Source: JAABRT01 sp038259155 (GTDB lineage Bacteria; Gemmatimonadota; Gemmatimonadetes; Gemmatimonadales; Gemmatimonadaceae). Taken from it: a stretch of DNA of 64,000 bases. A program made the translations under genes and the position numbers. The DNA lies in NCBI GenBank assembly GCA_038259155.1, contig JBBSPE010000003.1, forward strand, positions 1-64,000, in the 5' to 3' direction. Shown here in pieces: positions 44,337 to 53,886 of the stretch; the stretch's first letter is position 1; each line of letters begins with the position of its first letter. The notes under the pieces are model-generated. The model worked only from the letters and a program-made list of their open reading frames with translations, was not told where the DNA came from and searched no databases.

Positions 44337-46118
44337 ATGAGTTTCCATCCCAATGAAGTTGCGCGACGCGCCCGGGCTGTGCGCGCCATTTCGGCGCTGG
44401 CAATCGGTGCGCTGGCGCTGGGGTTCTTCCGGGCGCAGGTCCTCCGCGGTGACGAGTTTGCGCTGCAGGCCGACGGCAATCGGTTGCGCGAGGTCCCGCT
44501 GGTGGCGCCACGTGGCATCATCCTTGATCGCAACGGCGAGATCATCGCCGAGAATCTGCCTGGTTACACCGTCTCGCTGCTCACGCCGACCGTCGATTCA
44601 TTGAACGCCGCGCTCGATGCACTCAGCCGTGTGGTCCCGATCGAGCAGACGCAGCGCAATCTCGTGATGCGTCGCTACGAACGCGCGCGCAATCGGCCGG
44701 CGGTGATCTTCAACGATGCGTCGTTCGAGGTCATCTCGGTGCTCGAAGAGCGGCGCATGGAGTTCCCCGGGCTCATCATCCAGAGCAGCCCGAAGCGCTA
44801 CTATCCCGATGGCGAGGCGTTGGCCGCGATCATCGGCTACACGTCGGAAATCAGTGAAGGCGAGCTCGAGCAGGATCGGTTCGCGGATGGCTACAAGGCC
44901 GGCCAGCACGTGGGCAAGAGCGGACTCGAGCGCGAGTACGAAGCGCGGCTGCGCGGCATTGAAGGCCGGCGATTTGTCGAGGTGGACGCGCGCGAGCGCG
45001 TGGTGCGGGATCAGGGGGTACGCCCCGACATTGCGCCCTCCGCGCCCGAAGCACTGCGCAGCACACTCGATCTCGAGCTGCAGCGCTACATCCACGAGAC
45101 CTTTGGCGATTCGCTGCGCGGCGCTGTCGTGGCGATGGACCCCGAGACGGGCGGGGTACTGGCGCTCTACAGTGCCCCGACGTACGACGCGAATCGCTTC
45201 ACGGGCGGTGTTGCGGCGAGTTACTACGACGCCCTGCTGAACGACCCGACCCGACCGATGTACAACAAGGCGGTCCAGGGTGCCTATCCACCCGCGTCCA
45301 CGTGGAAGCTCGCGACCTCCGTGATCGCCATGGAGCGGGGGCTGGCGGAAATTGACACCCGAATGGAGCAGCCGTGCACCGGCGGCTATCAGTTCGGCAA
45401 TCGCCGGTTTCGCTGTTGGAAGCCAGCCGGGCACGGCAACGTGACCCTGGGCGAAGCGATCGCGAACTCCTGTGATGTCTACTTCTATCAACTTGGCCTG
45501 AAGATCGGCCTTGGTAACCTCATCGCCGGGGGCATCAAGCTCAGCTTCGGCGAACGCACTGGCATCGACCTCCCGTACGAGACGCAGCCGAGTTTCCCCC
45601 CGGTTGATTATCAGAAGTATTACGACAGCAAGTACGGTGCGCGCGGGTGGAACGCCTCGGCCACGCTCAGTTTGAGTATCGGCCAAGGTGAGGACGCGCA
45701 GACCGTGATCAACATGGCCCAGTTCTACACCGCGCTCGCGTCCGACGGCAGCGCAGCGCAACCACATCTCATTGACACCATCGTCCCGCGCAAACAGCTC
45801 TTCAACATCCGGCCCGACCAGCTGGCCGCGCTGCGTCAGGCCATGGCCGATGTGGTGTCAGGTCGCGGGACGGCGGGCAGCGCCGCGCTCAAGGGCATCG
45901 TCGTGGCGGGCAAGACGGGGACGGCTGAGAATCCGCCGTACCCGGATCACGCGTGGTTCGTGGGCTTTGCACCGTACGAACGGCCGCGCATCGTGGTGGC
46001 GGTGTTCGTGGAATACGGATTGCATGGGTACGTGGCGGCACGCATCGCCACCAAGGTCATGGAGCAATATCTGAACGTGTCGTTGGTGAACGCGTCAGCC
46101 ACCACGGCGGCGCAGTGA
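44337..46118 (+). CDS. mrdA: Penicillin-binding protein 2 (elongation transpeptidase)
   Basis: Class B PBP that cross-links peptidoglycan during elongation, partner of RodA. The 593 residues have a short cytoplasmic tail, one membrane helix (about 15-35), a pedestal domain with RGIILDRNGEIIAEN, and a transpeptidase domain. The catalytic motifs are complete: STWK (Ser321 to Lys324), the SxN-type NSCD, and KTGT from Lys526. HVGKSGLEREYE is typical of PBP2. Confidence 0.95.
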   Translation: MSFHPNEVARRARAVRAISALAIGALALGFFRAQVLRGDEFALQADGNRLREVPLVAPRGIILDRNGEIIAENLPGYTVSLLTPTVDSLNAALDALSRVVPIEQTQRNLVMRRYERARNRPAVIFNDASFEVISVLEERRMEFPGLIIQSSPKRYYPDGEALAAIIGYTSEISEGELEQDRFADGYKAGQHVGKSGLEREYEARLRGIEGRRFVEVDARERVVRDQGVRPDIAPSAPEALRSTLDLELQRYIHETFGDSLRGAVVAMDPETGGVLALYSAPTYDANRFTGGVAASYYDALLNDPTRPMYNKAVQGAYPPASTWKLATSVIAMERGLAEIDTRMEQPCTGGYQFGNRRFRCWKPAGHGNVTLGEAIANSCDVYFYQLGLKIGLGNLIAGGIKLSFGERTGIDLPYETQPSFPPVDYQKYYDSKYGARGWNASATLSLSIGQGEDAQTVINMAQFYTALASDGSAAQPHLIDTIVPRKQLFNIRPDQLAALRQAMADVVSGRGTAGSAALKGIVVAGKTGTAENPPYPDHAWFVGFAPYERPRIVVAVFVEYGLHGYVAARIATKVMEQYLNVSLVNASATTAAQ

Positions 46119-46170
46119 CATCGGCGGCGCAGGCGTTCGTGAGCCCAGCGGTCCTCGGCCGGGTTTTCCG

Positions 46171-47433
46171 GTGAACAGTCGCCTCGCGCGCCAGACCGGG
46201 ATGGACTACCCGCTCCTCGTGGTGGCGCTGCTGCTGTCCGCGTTCGGCGTGGCCATGGTGTACTCCGCGGGCCAGAGCGATATGCCCGTGCGATACATCG
46301 AAGTGGCGTGGCAGCGACAGCTCGGATTTCTGGCGGCGGGCCTCGCCGCGGCCTGGGTGGTGTCCCGTTCCTCCGTGCGGTTCATCGAGTGGAGTGCGTG
46401 GCCGGCATATGCGCTGAGCATCCTGCTGCTGGTCGTGACCTTGTTGTTCGGATCCGGCGCCGGCACCGCTGAGAGCATGAAGGGCTGGCTCACGATCGGT
46501 GGCATGCGCATTGGCCAGCCGTCGGAGCTCGCCAAGTTGACTGTGGTGCTCATGCTGGCCAAGGTGCTCTCCGGCATGCGCAACACCCCGCGCTCGTTGC
46601 TCGATCTCTGGCAGCCGCTGGTGGTGGTGGGCGTGCCATGGTTGCTCATCATGATGCAGCCCGACCTCGGCACAGGCATCGTGTTCATCGGGATCTGTTT
46701 CGCGATGCTCTTCTGGGCGGGCGCGCCGTGGCCGCTGCTGGTGATGTTGGCCAGTCCCGGTATCAGTCTCGTGCTCGCGTTCAGCACTGGCGTGTGGGGC
46801 GCGTGGTTCCTGATCCTGTTGGCGCTGGTGTTCTGGTACCGCCCGTACCTCGTGGAAGGCGTGATCCTCGTGGTGGTGAATGTGGTCACCGGTGTGGTGG
46901 CCCCGCTCATCTGGGACAGCATCAAGCCGTACCAGCAGAACCGGTTGCTGGTGTTCCTCGATCCACAGTATGATCCGCGCTACGCGGGGTATCAGGTCAT
47001 CCAGTCGCAGTCGGCGATCGGGTCGGGCGGATGGTTCGGCAAGGGATTCACCCTTGGAACCCAGAAACGGCTTGGTTTTCTTCCGGCGCACCACACGGAC
47101 TTCATCTTTGCCGTCGTGGGCGAGGAACTTGGCTTCATTGGCGTGGGCGTCGCGCTGAGCCTGTTTCTGGCGCTCTTTCTCCGGTGCACGCGAGTGGCCC
47201 AGCGCGGAAGCGAGCCCTTTGCCGGTCTGGTGGCGATCGGGTTGGCCACCGGCTGGTTCGTGCACGTGATCGTGAACGTGGGCATGACCCTCAACCTCAT
47301 GCCCATCACCGGCATCCCGCTGCCGTTCTTCAGCTATGGTGGCAGCTTCCTGCTGATCTCTTGGCTGGCGGTGGCGATTTTGCTGCGGATTTCCGCTGAG
47401 GGGCGCGGTCAGGCAGACGGGCTGGGGTTGTAG
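46171..47433 (+). CDS. rodA: Peptidoglycan glycosyltransferase RodA (SEDS family)
   Basis: Polymerises lipid II into glycan strands with PBP2. The 420-residue SEDS membrane protein has about ten membrane helices. SEDS motifs: QPSELAKL, MMQPDLGTG and AVVGEELGFIG, with the catalytic Asp region near GFLPAHHTDFIFAVVGEE. The C-terminal LMPITGIPLPFFSYGGS is diagnostic. It starts at GTG 46171, 52 nt after mrdA, and closes the elongasome operon. Confidence 0.95.
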   Translation: MNSRLARQTGMDYPLLVVALLLSAFGVAMVYSAGQSDMPVRYIEVAWQRQLGFLAAGLAAAWVVSRSSVRFIEWSAWPAYALSILLLVVTLLFGSGAGTAESMKGWLTIGGMRIGQPSELAKLTVVLMLAKVLSGMRNTPRSLLDLWQPLVVVGVPWLLIMMQPDLGTGIVFIGICFAMLFWAGAPWPLLVMLASPGISLVLAFSTGVWGAWFLILLALVFWYRPYLVEGVILVVVNVVTGVVAPLIWDSIKPYQQNRLLVFLDPQYDPRYAGYQVIQSQSAIGSGGWFGKGFTLGTQKRLGFLPAHHTDFIFAVVGEELGFIGVGVALSLFLALFLRCTRVAQRGSEPFAGLVAIGLATGWFVHVIVNVGMTLNLMPITGIPLPFFSYGGSFLLISWLAVAILLRISAEGRGQADGLGL

Positions 47434-47490
47434 CGGGTCTGTGGCGGGGGTGTAGCGGAACAGTGGCGTGGGCTGCCGACAACCGGGACA

Positions 47491-47519
47491 TTCGGAACAG
47501 CGCAGCCCGCCCCTAGCCT
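47491..47519 (+). promoter_or_regulatory. Possible promoter of accD (TTCGGA-N17-TAGCCT)
   Basis: TTCGGA at 47491-47496, 17 bp, TAGCCT at 47514-47519, giving a leader of about 26 nt before the accD ATG. The -35 box is weak; support comes from resemblance of the -10 box to the TAGCTT forms elsewhere. Confidence 0.42.
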
Positions 47520-47551
47520 TCAGCAGGTCAACCGTCGATCTTTCCCCTCCT

Positions 47552-48415
47552 ATGGCATGGTTCCGGAAAGAAAAGAAGCCGCGGCAACCGCCGCGCGAGC
47601 GCCTCGAAATCCCCCGGGATACCTGGGAGAAGTGCGAGGGCTGTGGTCACACGGATATCCGCGACAAGTTTCTGCGGAATTTCAATGTGTGCCCGGAATG
47701 CGACTTCCATCGGCGCCTCAGAGCGCACGATTACGCGAGCATGCTCCTCGATGAGGACTCGATGCTGGAGGTCGGCATGGAACTGCGGTCGGTCGATCCG
47801 CTCGGGTTCCCTGACTATCCGGCGCGTCTCAAGCGGGCGCTGGCGAACGCCGGCGACGGCGATGCAATCCTGACGGTGGCGGGCACCCTGGAGTCCATGC
47901 CGGTCGGCCTCGGCATCATGGACTTCGCGTTCATGGGTGGTTCCATGGGCAGTGTCGTCGGAGAGAAGATCGCCCGCCTCGGTCTGCGATGCCTGGAGCG
48001 CAAGCATCCGCTGGTGATTTTTTCTGCATCCGGCGGCGCGCGCATGCAGGAGGGCGTCCTGTCCCTCATGCAGATGGCCAAGGCATCGGCCGTGCTGTCG
48101 CAGCTTGCCGAGCGGCGCATTCCCTACATCAGCGTGCTGACGAATCCCACCACGGGCGGCGTCAGCGCGAGTTTCGCCATGCTGGGTGACGTGATCATTG
48201 CGGAACCTGGCGCCGTGATCGGGTTTGCCGGTCCGCGCGTGATCAAGCAGACCCTCGGCCAGGACCTGCCCGAGGGATTCCAGACGGCCGAGTTCCTGCT
48301 CGACCACGGCATGGTGGATCAGGTCGTGCACCGCAAGTTGCTGCGCGAGACCCTCTCTCGCATGATGCGACACATGACGGGACGCCCGGCCGGCGCCGGG
48401 TACGTCGAAGCCTGA
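47552..48415 (+). CDS. accD: Acetyl-CoA carboxylase carboxyltransferase subunit beta
   Basis: Beta half of the heteromeric acetyl-CoA carboxyltransferase, supplying malonyl-CoA for fatty acids (and here, potentially, for Mcr). The 287 residues have the N-terminal zinc ribbon (CEGCG ... CPEC), then the crotonase-like core with FMGGSMGSVVGEKI, SASGGARMQEG and TNPTTGGVSASFAMLGD. ATG 47552 starts MAWFRKEKKPRQPPRERL. AccA is not in this window. folC follows with an overlapping start, a conserved pairing. Confidence 0.95.
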   Translation: MAWFRKEKKPRQPPRERLEIPRDTWEKCEGCGHTDIRDKFLRNFNVCPECDFHRRLRAHDYASMLLDEDSMLEVGMELRSVDPLGFPDYPARLKRALANAGDGDAILTVAGTLESMPVGLGIMDFAFMGGSMGSVVGEKIARLGLRCLERKHPLVIFSASGGARMQEGVLSLMQMAKASAVLSQLAERRIPYISVLTNPTTGGVSASFAMLGDVIIAEPGAVIGFAGPRVIKQTLGQDLPEGFQTAEFLLDHGMVDQVVHRKLLRETLSRMMRHMTGRPAGAGYVEA

Positions 48416-49749
48416 GCGACGATCCGCTCGCGCCGTCCCCGCGCGGGGTAACCGCTGGCCGGAGCGCGTCTGGTGACTACCAGCGGGCGCTGGCCGACCT
48501 GTTTCGCCGTACAACCGGCGTCTGGCGGCTTGGGCTGGAGCGCGTGGGTGCATTCCTCGGCGCCATTGGCGACCCCCACCGGCGGTATCCCGTTTTTCAT
48601 GTGGCGGGCACGAACGGCAAGGGCAGCACCGTCGCGACGCTCGATGCGCTGCTGCGCCATGCCGGCTTTCGCGTGGGCCGCTATACGTCGCCGCATCTCG
48701 TGGATTTTCGAGAGCGCATCGTCGTAGACGGCGTGCCGATCGCGCCGGAAGAGATCGTCCGCTGGCTGGAGACGCAGGCGCCGCTCGTGGACAAGCTGGG
48801 CGCGACCTTTTTCGAGGTCACCACGGCCATGGCGTTTGACTGGTTTGCGCGCTCCGAGGTGGATGTCGCGGTGATCGAAGTCGGGCTCGGTGGCCGCCTC
48901 GACGCGACCAACGTGGTGCATCCCGTGGCGTCGGGTGTCACCTCCATCGGCCTCGATCATCAGGAGTATCTTGGCGACTCGCTCGAACTGGTGGCCGCCG
49001 AGAAGGCGGGAATCTTCAAACGTGACGTGGCGGCGGTAATCGGGGACGCGGCACCGTCGGTCCAGGACGTGCTGCGCCGCGCCGCGCACGTGATTGGGAG
49101 TGCGCCGGTGCTTCGGGCCGGCGAGGACTGGCGCGTGCGGGACGTGGCGGTACAGGCTGACGGCACGCGCTTCACGGTGGACGGCCTGTTCGCCGCGCCA
49201 CGCACCCTCCGCACGTCACTGGTGGGCCGTTTTCAAGCCGACAACGCGACGACGGCGCTGGCCATGCTGCACGCGGCGGGCGAGCCCTGGACAGCGGCGC
49301 TGCAAGCGGCTGAGGTGGTGCTGCCCCAGATCCGACTGGCAGGGCGCTTCCAGCGCGTGGGACGCTGGATCTTTGACGTGGCGCACAATCCGGCTGGTGC
49401 ACGCACCATTGGCCAGACGCTCGCGCTGATGCCTGTTCCGCGACCGCTCTGGGCGCTGGTTACCGTGCTTGGGGACAAGGACTGGGCGGGGATCCTGGAG
49501 GCGTTGGCCCCGGTGGTGGACGGTTTCGTGATCACCGACGCGCCGACGGCGCCGCGCAGCCGGCGATGGGACCCGGCCGTGGCCGCGGTGACCGCTGCGG
49601 CGACCGGTCGCCCCGTGCATCTGGAGGCCGATTTCGAGCGCGCCATGCAGTTCGCGTTGCAGGAAGCGGCGACAGTGCTGGCCACCGGCTCGTTTCACAC
49701 GGTGGGAGACGTCATGGAGCGCTTGCCGGTGGATCCGCTCGGCGGGTAG
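48412..49749 (+). CDS. folC: Folylpolyglutamate synthase / dihydrofolate synthase (probable CTG start)
   Basis: Adds glutamate to dihydropteroate and folates. The Mur-ligase-type ATP site is HVAGTNGKGST, with YTSPHLVDFRERI, EVGLGGRLDATNV and DHQEYLGDS following. FDVAHNPAGA marks the C-terminal domain. The first canonical start in frame is GTG 48544 (401 aa), but that would remove the conserved N-terminal helix DYQRALADLFRR and RLGLERVGAFL. The frame is open upstream exactly to a CTG at 48412 that overlaps the accD stop as CTGA, like the ATGA/GTGA junctions elsewhere. No ATG, GTG or TTG lies between. I therefore give the CTG start with moderate confidence; the gene identity itself is certain. 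Confidence 0.9.
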   Translation: MSDDPLAPSPRGVTAGRSASGDYQRALADLFRRTTGVWRLGLERVGAFLGAIGDPHRRYPVFHVAGTNGKGSTVATLDALLRHAGFRVGRYTSPHLVDFRERIVVDGVPIAPEEIVRWLETQAPLVDKLGATFFEVTTAMAFDWFARSEVDVAVIEVGLGGRLDATNVVHPVASGVTSIGLDHQEYLGDSLELVAAEKAGIFKRDVAAVIGDAAPSVQDVLRRAAHVIGSAPVLRAGEDWRVRDVAVQADGTRFTVDGLFAAPRTLRTSLVGRFQADNATTALAMLHAAGEPWTAALQAAEVVLPQIRLAGRFQRVGRWIFDVAHNPAGARTIGQTLALMPVPRPLWALVTVLGDKDWAGILEALAPVVDGFVITDAPTAPRSRRWDPAVAAVTAAATGRPVHLEADFERAMQFALQEAATVLATGSFHTVGDVMERLPVDPLGG

Positions 49750-49752
49750 CTT
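49723..49752 (+). promoter_or_regulatory. Candidate promoter for leaderless hisS (TTGCCG-N18-TAGCTT)
   Basis: TTGCCG at 49723-49728, 18 bp, TAGCTT at 49747-49752, followed by six bases and the hisS ATG. A start site 7 nt after the -10 box would be the A of the ATG. The TAG is also the folC stop codon, so chance agreement is possible. Confidence 0.5.
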
Positions 49753-49758
49753 GCACGG

Positions 49759-51096
49759 ATGTCTCCGAAAGCACTGCCGGGATTTCGCGATTTCTATCCG
49801 GCCGAGTTCGCCGTCCGCGCGCACATCGTCGATACCTGGCGCCGCATCGTGCGGCGGTATGCATTCATGGAATACGACGGACCGCCGCTGGAGCCGCTGG
49901 AGCTCTACACGCAGAAGAGCGGTGAGGAGATCGTAGGGCAGCTATATGCGTTCGAGGACAAGGGCAACCGCCAGGTCGCGATGCGGCCGGAGATGACGCC
50001 CACGTTTGCCCGCATGGTGGCGGCCCGCGCGCAGGCGCTGCGCAAGCCCGTGCGCTGGTTTGCCGTGCCGCAGCTCTTTCGCTATGAGCGCCAGCAAAAG
50101 GGGCGGCTGCGGGAGCATTTCCAGCTCAATGTGGATATCGTGGGCGAGTTCGACGTGCTGGCCGACGCGGAACTCCTGTCGATTGCCATCGAGATCTGCA
50201 AGGCGTTCGATCTGGATCGGTCGGATTTCTATGCGCGCGTGTCCGACCGGCGCCTGCTCAACGCGCTCCTCGGCCACCTCGGGATTGCAGCGGGACGCTG
50301 GCCGTCGGTGTACGCGGTGCTCGACAAGCTCGAGCGCCAACCGCGCGAGGTCTCGGCGCAAAAGCTCGCCGAGGCTGGGCTTGATGCTGCGACCAGTGAG
50401 GCGGTCCTCGGATTCGGTGCGCTCGACGCCGTGGAGGCCGTTCGTGCACTCTACGGCGCATCGCCTGACGTGACGCTTCACCTGGATCGCTTCGCCGAGT
50501 ACGCGGGGCATCTGGACTCGCTCGGCGTGGGCGAGTATCTGCGCCTCGACCTGACCATCGTGCGCGGACTCGCGTACTACACAGGCATCGTGTTCGAGTT
50601 GTTTGATGCACGCGGCGAGTTCCGTGCGATCTGCGGTGGTGGTCGCTATGACACGCTGCTGCAGTCGCTCGGCGGCGTTGATCTGCCGGCGCTCGGGTTT
50701 GGCATGGGGGACGTGGTGCTGGGCGAGTTGCTCAGGTCCCGTGGCAAACTGGACGCCGTGGGTGTGCCCGTTCCAGATGTGTGGATCATTCCGTGCGAAA
50801 CCACGGCGGTGGAGCAGGTGCTGCGCACCGCTTCGTTGCTGCGCGCGTCCGACGTGAGCGTGGAGTATGCGCTCAGCGCCGACCGCCTGCGCACGCGCAA
50901 AGTCGGCGCCCAGATCAAGGATGCGCAGAAGGCGGGTGCGCGCGTGGCGCTGGTGTTCCAGGATGCGACCCGCGCGGAGGTGCAGGGGCTCGAACAGCCC
51001 GGTTCCTCGGCACCGGAGCGCGCAGTGGTGGACACCAGCCGCTGGTCTACACCGGATGACGCGCTCGCGCCGTTCCGTTCCCTGCTCGGTCGCTGA
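49759..51096 (+). CDS. hisS: Histidyl-tRNA synthetase
   Basis: Class II synthetase charging tRNA-His. The 445 residues start MSPKALPGFRDFYP. Motif 2 lies around LFRYERQQKGRLREHFQLN with the following DIVGEFD. The histidine-specific motifs are VRGLAYYTGIVFEL and the GGGRYDTLL region. The C-terminal anticodon-binding domain follows from about 350 (LRTRKVGAQIKDAQKAGAR). Its ATG is only 6 nt from a TAGCTT box, so translation may be leaderless. proS follows 34 nt downstream. Confidence 0.95.
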   Translation: MSPKALPGFRDFYPAEFAVRAHIVDTWRRIVRRYAFMEYDGPPLEPLELYTQKSGEEIVGQLYAFEDKGNRQVAMRPEMTPTFARMVAARAQALRKPVRWFAVPQLFRYERQQKGRLREHFQLNVDIVGEFDVLADAELLSIAIEICKAFDLDRSDFYARVSDRRLLNALLGHLGIAAGRWPSVYAVLDKLERQPREVSAQKLAEAGLDAATSEAVLGFGALDAVEAVRALYGASPDVTLHLDRFAEYAGHLDSLGVGEYLRLDLTIVRGLAYYTGIVFELFDARGEFRAICGGGRYDTLLQSLGGVDLPALGFGMGDVVLGELLRSRGKLDAVGVPVPDVWIIPCETTAVEQVLRTASLLRASDVSVEYALSADRLRTRKVGAQIKDAQKAGARVALVFQDATRAEVQGLEQPGSSAPERAVVDTSRWSTPDDALAPFRSLLGR

Positions 51097-51130
51097 TCGG
51101 CGCCGGGTTCATTCACCGTCACACACAGTC

Positions 51131-52600
51131 ATGGCCGACGACAAGAAACTGACCACCCGCGCCGACGATTTCAGCGCCTGGTACAACGAGCTCGTGTTGC
51201 GCGCAGAACTGGCCGACTACTCGCCGGTGCGCGGCTGCATGGTCATTCGTCCGCTGGGCTACGGGGTCTGGGAGCGCATGCAGCGCGCGCTCGATGACAT
51301 GTTCAAAGCCACCGGGCATGTGAACGCGTATTTCCCGCTGTTCATCCCGGAGAGCTTCCTGAGCAAGGAAGCGGAGCACGTGGAGGGCTTCGCGCCGGAG
51401 TGCGCGGTGGTGACGCACGGCGGCGGCAAACAGCTCGAGGAGCGCCTCGTGGTGCGGCCGACGTCCGAGACGATCATCTACTCGATGTTCGCCAAGTGGG
51501 TACAGAGCTATCGCGACCTGCCGCTGCTCTACAACCAGTGGGCGAATGTGGTGCGCTGGGAGATGCGCACCCGCCTGTTCCTGCGCACGATGGAGTTCCT
51601 CTGGCAGGAGGGGCACACGGCGCACGTCACGCATGACGAAGCGGAGGAGGAAACGCGTCGCATGCTGGGCGTGTATCGCACCTTCATGGAGCAGTACATC
51701 GGCATGCCGGTGGTGACCGGTCTCAAGACTGACGCGGAGAAGTTCGCCGGTGCGCTGCGCACGTACTCGTGTGAGGCGATGATGCAGGACAACAAGGCGC
51801 TGCAGGCCGGCACGTCGCACAATCTCGGCCAGAACTTCGCGAAGGCGTTCGATCTGCAGTTCCAGACGGAAACCGGTGAACAGGCATTTGCCTGGAACAC
51901 CAGCTGGGGTGTGTCCACGCGCATGGTTGGTGGTCTGGTGATGACGCATGGTGACGACAACGGCCTGCGGCTTCCGCCGCGGCTGGCACCCACGCAGGTG
52001 GTGATCGTGCCCATCTACAAGACCGACGAGGAGCGTGTGGCCATGGTCGAAAAGGCGCGCGCGATCGCGGAGGCGCTGGGAAGCTACGCGTTACCCGAGC
52101 ACCAGCGCATTCGCATGCACGTGGACGATCGCGCGGGTATCAAGCCGGGTGCGAAGTACTACCACTGGGAGCTGCGGGGCACGCCGTTGCGCATGGAGAT
52201 CGGCCCACGCGATCTGGCGTCAAACTCGTGCATGCTCGTCCGCCGTGACACGCGGGAGAAGACCTCCGTGTCCATGGACGCGCTGGCCACGGAGTTGCCG
52301 GCCCGTCTGGCGCAGATGCAGGACGACATGCTGGCGGCGGCGCGTGCGCGCATGGAGGCCAACTCCATTCGCGAGCGAATCAGCTACGATCGCTTTAAGG
52401 AAGTGATGGAGGGTGACGGCGCGTTTGTCTATGCCGGCTGGTGCGGCGACCCCGCGGTGGAGGCGCAGGTGAAGGCCGAGACCAAGGCCACGATCCGTGT
52501 CATTCCCGATGCCGAGTTCCGTTCGCCGGATGCGCCCACCACGTGCATGGTGACCGGACGACCTGCGACCTGCGAGGTGCTATGGGCGAAGGCGTATTGA
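51131..52600 (+). CDS. proS: Prolyl-tRNA synthetase, archaeal/eukaryotic (ProS type 3) form
   Basis: Class II synthetase charging tRNA-Pro. At 489 residues it is the compact archaeal-like form without the INS editing domain. Motifs: VVRPTSETIIYSMF, NVVRWEMRTRLFLRTMEFLW and QAGTSHNLGQNFAKAF. The C-terminal zinc-like domain has YAGWCGDP and TTCMVTGRPATCEV, and the protein ends in tyrosine as this class does. ATG 51131 is the homologous start. The 3' end overlaps lysA. Confidence 0.95.
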   Translation: MADDKKLTTRADDFSAWYNELVLRAELADYSPVRGCMVIRPLGYGVWERMQRALDDMFKATGHVNAYFPLFIPESFLSKEAEHVEGFAPECAVVTHGGGKQLEERLVVRPTSETIIYSMFAKWVQSYRDLPLLYNQWANVVRWEMRTRLFLRTMEFLWQEGHTAHVTHDEAEEETRRMLGVYRTFMEQYIGMPVVTGLKTDAEKFAGALRTYSCEAMMQDNKALQAGTSHNLGQNFAKAFDLQFQTETGEQAFAWNTSWGVSTRMVGGLVMTHGDDNGLRLPPRLAPTQVVIVPIYKTDEERVAMVEKARAIAEALGSYALPEHQRIRMHVDDRAGIKPGAKYYHWELRGTPLRMEIGPRDLASNSCMLVRRDTREKTSVSMDALATELPARLAQMQDDMLAAARARMEANSIRERISYDRFKEVMEGDGAFVYAGWCGDPAVEAQVKAETKATIRVIPDAEFRSPDAPTTCMVTGRPATCEVLWAKAY

Positions 52601-53886
52601 CCCCCGGCTTTTCGCGCGTCGAAGGTGAGCTCTTCGCCGAGGCCGTCTCGCTCGACCACATAGCGGGCGCGGTCGGCACGCCAACGTACGTGTACAGTGC
52701 GGGGCGGATCCGGGAGCAGTACCGACGGCTCGAATCCGCGCTGGCTGCTGCGCTTCCGGATGTGTCGCATCGCATTCACTTCAGCGTGAAAGCCAACTCC
52801 AATCTCGCGGTGCTGCGCATCCTGCAGGAGCTCGGCGCTGGAGTGGACATCGTGTCGGCCGGAGAGCTGTATCGAACACGCGAGGCCGGATTCGGTGGTG
52901 CGGACGTCGTGTTCAGTGGCGTGGGAAAGACCGCCGAGGAACTCGCGCATGCGCTCATCGCGCAGGTGCTGTTCATCAACGTGGAATCGGAGGGCGAACT
53001 CCGGCTGCTCGACGCCGTGGCACAGGAGCGCGGTGTCGTGGCACCTGTCACGCTGCGCATCAATCCCGAGGTCACAGTGGAGAGCCCGCATGCGTACATC
53101 CGTACGGGCGAAAAGGGCCACAAGTTCGGCATTCCCTACGACGATGCCGAGCACGTGGCACAGCTGGCGCACACGCTCCCCAACGTGCGGCTTGTGGGAT
53201 TGGACATGCACATTGGCTCGCAGATCGCAACGTGGGCGCCCTACGCCGACGCGCTGGCACGTATCAAGCCGCTCATCGCGAGCCTGCGCGCCTCCGGTAT
53301 CGATACGCTGGAGTGGCTCGATATCGGCGGCGGCCTTGGCGTGACCTATGAGAACGAGGCGCCGGCCGATCTTGAGCGTTTCGCGGCGGGTGTTGCTGAG
53401 AGCGTGCGCGGACTCGGACTGTCGTTGGTGTTGGAGCCCGGCCGGTTTCTGGTGGCCGAAGCGGGGGTGATGCTGGCCCGCGTGCTCTATCGCAAGCGCA
53501 GCGGCGGAAAGGAATACATCATCACCGACGCGGGGATGAACGATCTGGTTCGCCCGTCGCATTACCAGGCGTATCATCTCATTGAGGCGGTGCACGTCGC
53601 CCAGGATTCCGCACCACGCGTGGTGGCCGATGTCGTGGGCCCGGTGTGCGAGTCCGGTGATTTTCTCGCGCTCTCGCGAACCATGCCGGACGTGGAGCCT
53701 GGCGCGCTGCTCGCCGTGCACACCACTGGTGCGTATGGTTTCGTGATGGCGTCCAACTACAACTCGCGTCCGCGTCCTGCCGAGGTGCTGGTGGATGGGG
53801 ACCGCTTCGCCATCGTGACGGAGCGGGAGCGCCTTGAAGACCTGGTGCGGCTTGAACGTGCGCACCTCCAGTGGAGGAGTGCCTGA
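52582..53886 (+). CDS. lysA: Diaminopimelate decarboxylase
   Basis: PLP enzyme making lysine from meso-diaminopimelate, the last step of the pathway begun by the dap operon about 40 kb upstream. The 434 residues have the PLP lysine in HFSVKANSNLAVLR, the glycine-rich WLDIGGGLGVTYE phosphate-binding loop, EPGRFLVAEAG, and the catalytic cysteine in GPVCESGDF. ATG 52582 overlaps proS by 19 nt; a TTG at 52597 would instead form a TTGA overlap with the proS stop and is an equally good start. Confidence 0.94.
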   Translation: MGEGVLTPGFSRVEGELFAEAVSLDHIAGAVGTPTYVYSAGRIREQYRRLESALAAALPDVSHRIHFSVKANSNLAVLRILQELGAGVDIVSAGELYRTREAGFGGADVVFSGVGKTAEELAHALIAQVLFINVESEGELRLLDAVAQERGVVAPVTLRINPEVTVESPHAYIRTGEKGHKFGIPYDDAEHVAQLAHTLPNVRLVGLDMHIGSQIATWAPYADALARIKPLIASLRASGIDTLEWLDIGGGLGVTYENEAPADLERFAAGVAESVRGLGLSLVLEPGRFLVAEAGVMLARVLYRKRSGGKEYIITDAGMNDLVRPSHYQAYHLIEAVHVAQDSAPRVVADVVGPVCESGDFLALSRTMPDVEPGALLAVHTTGAYGFVMASNYNSRPRPAEVLVDGDRFAIVTERERLEDLVRLERAHLQWRSA

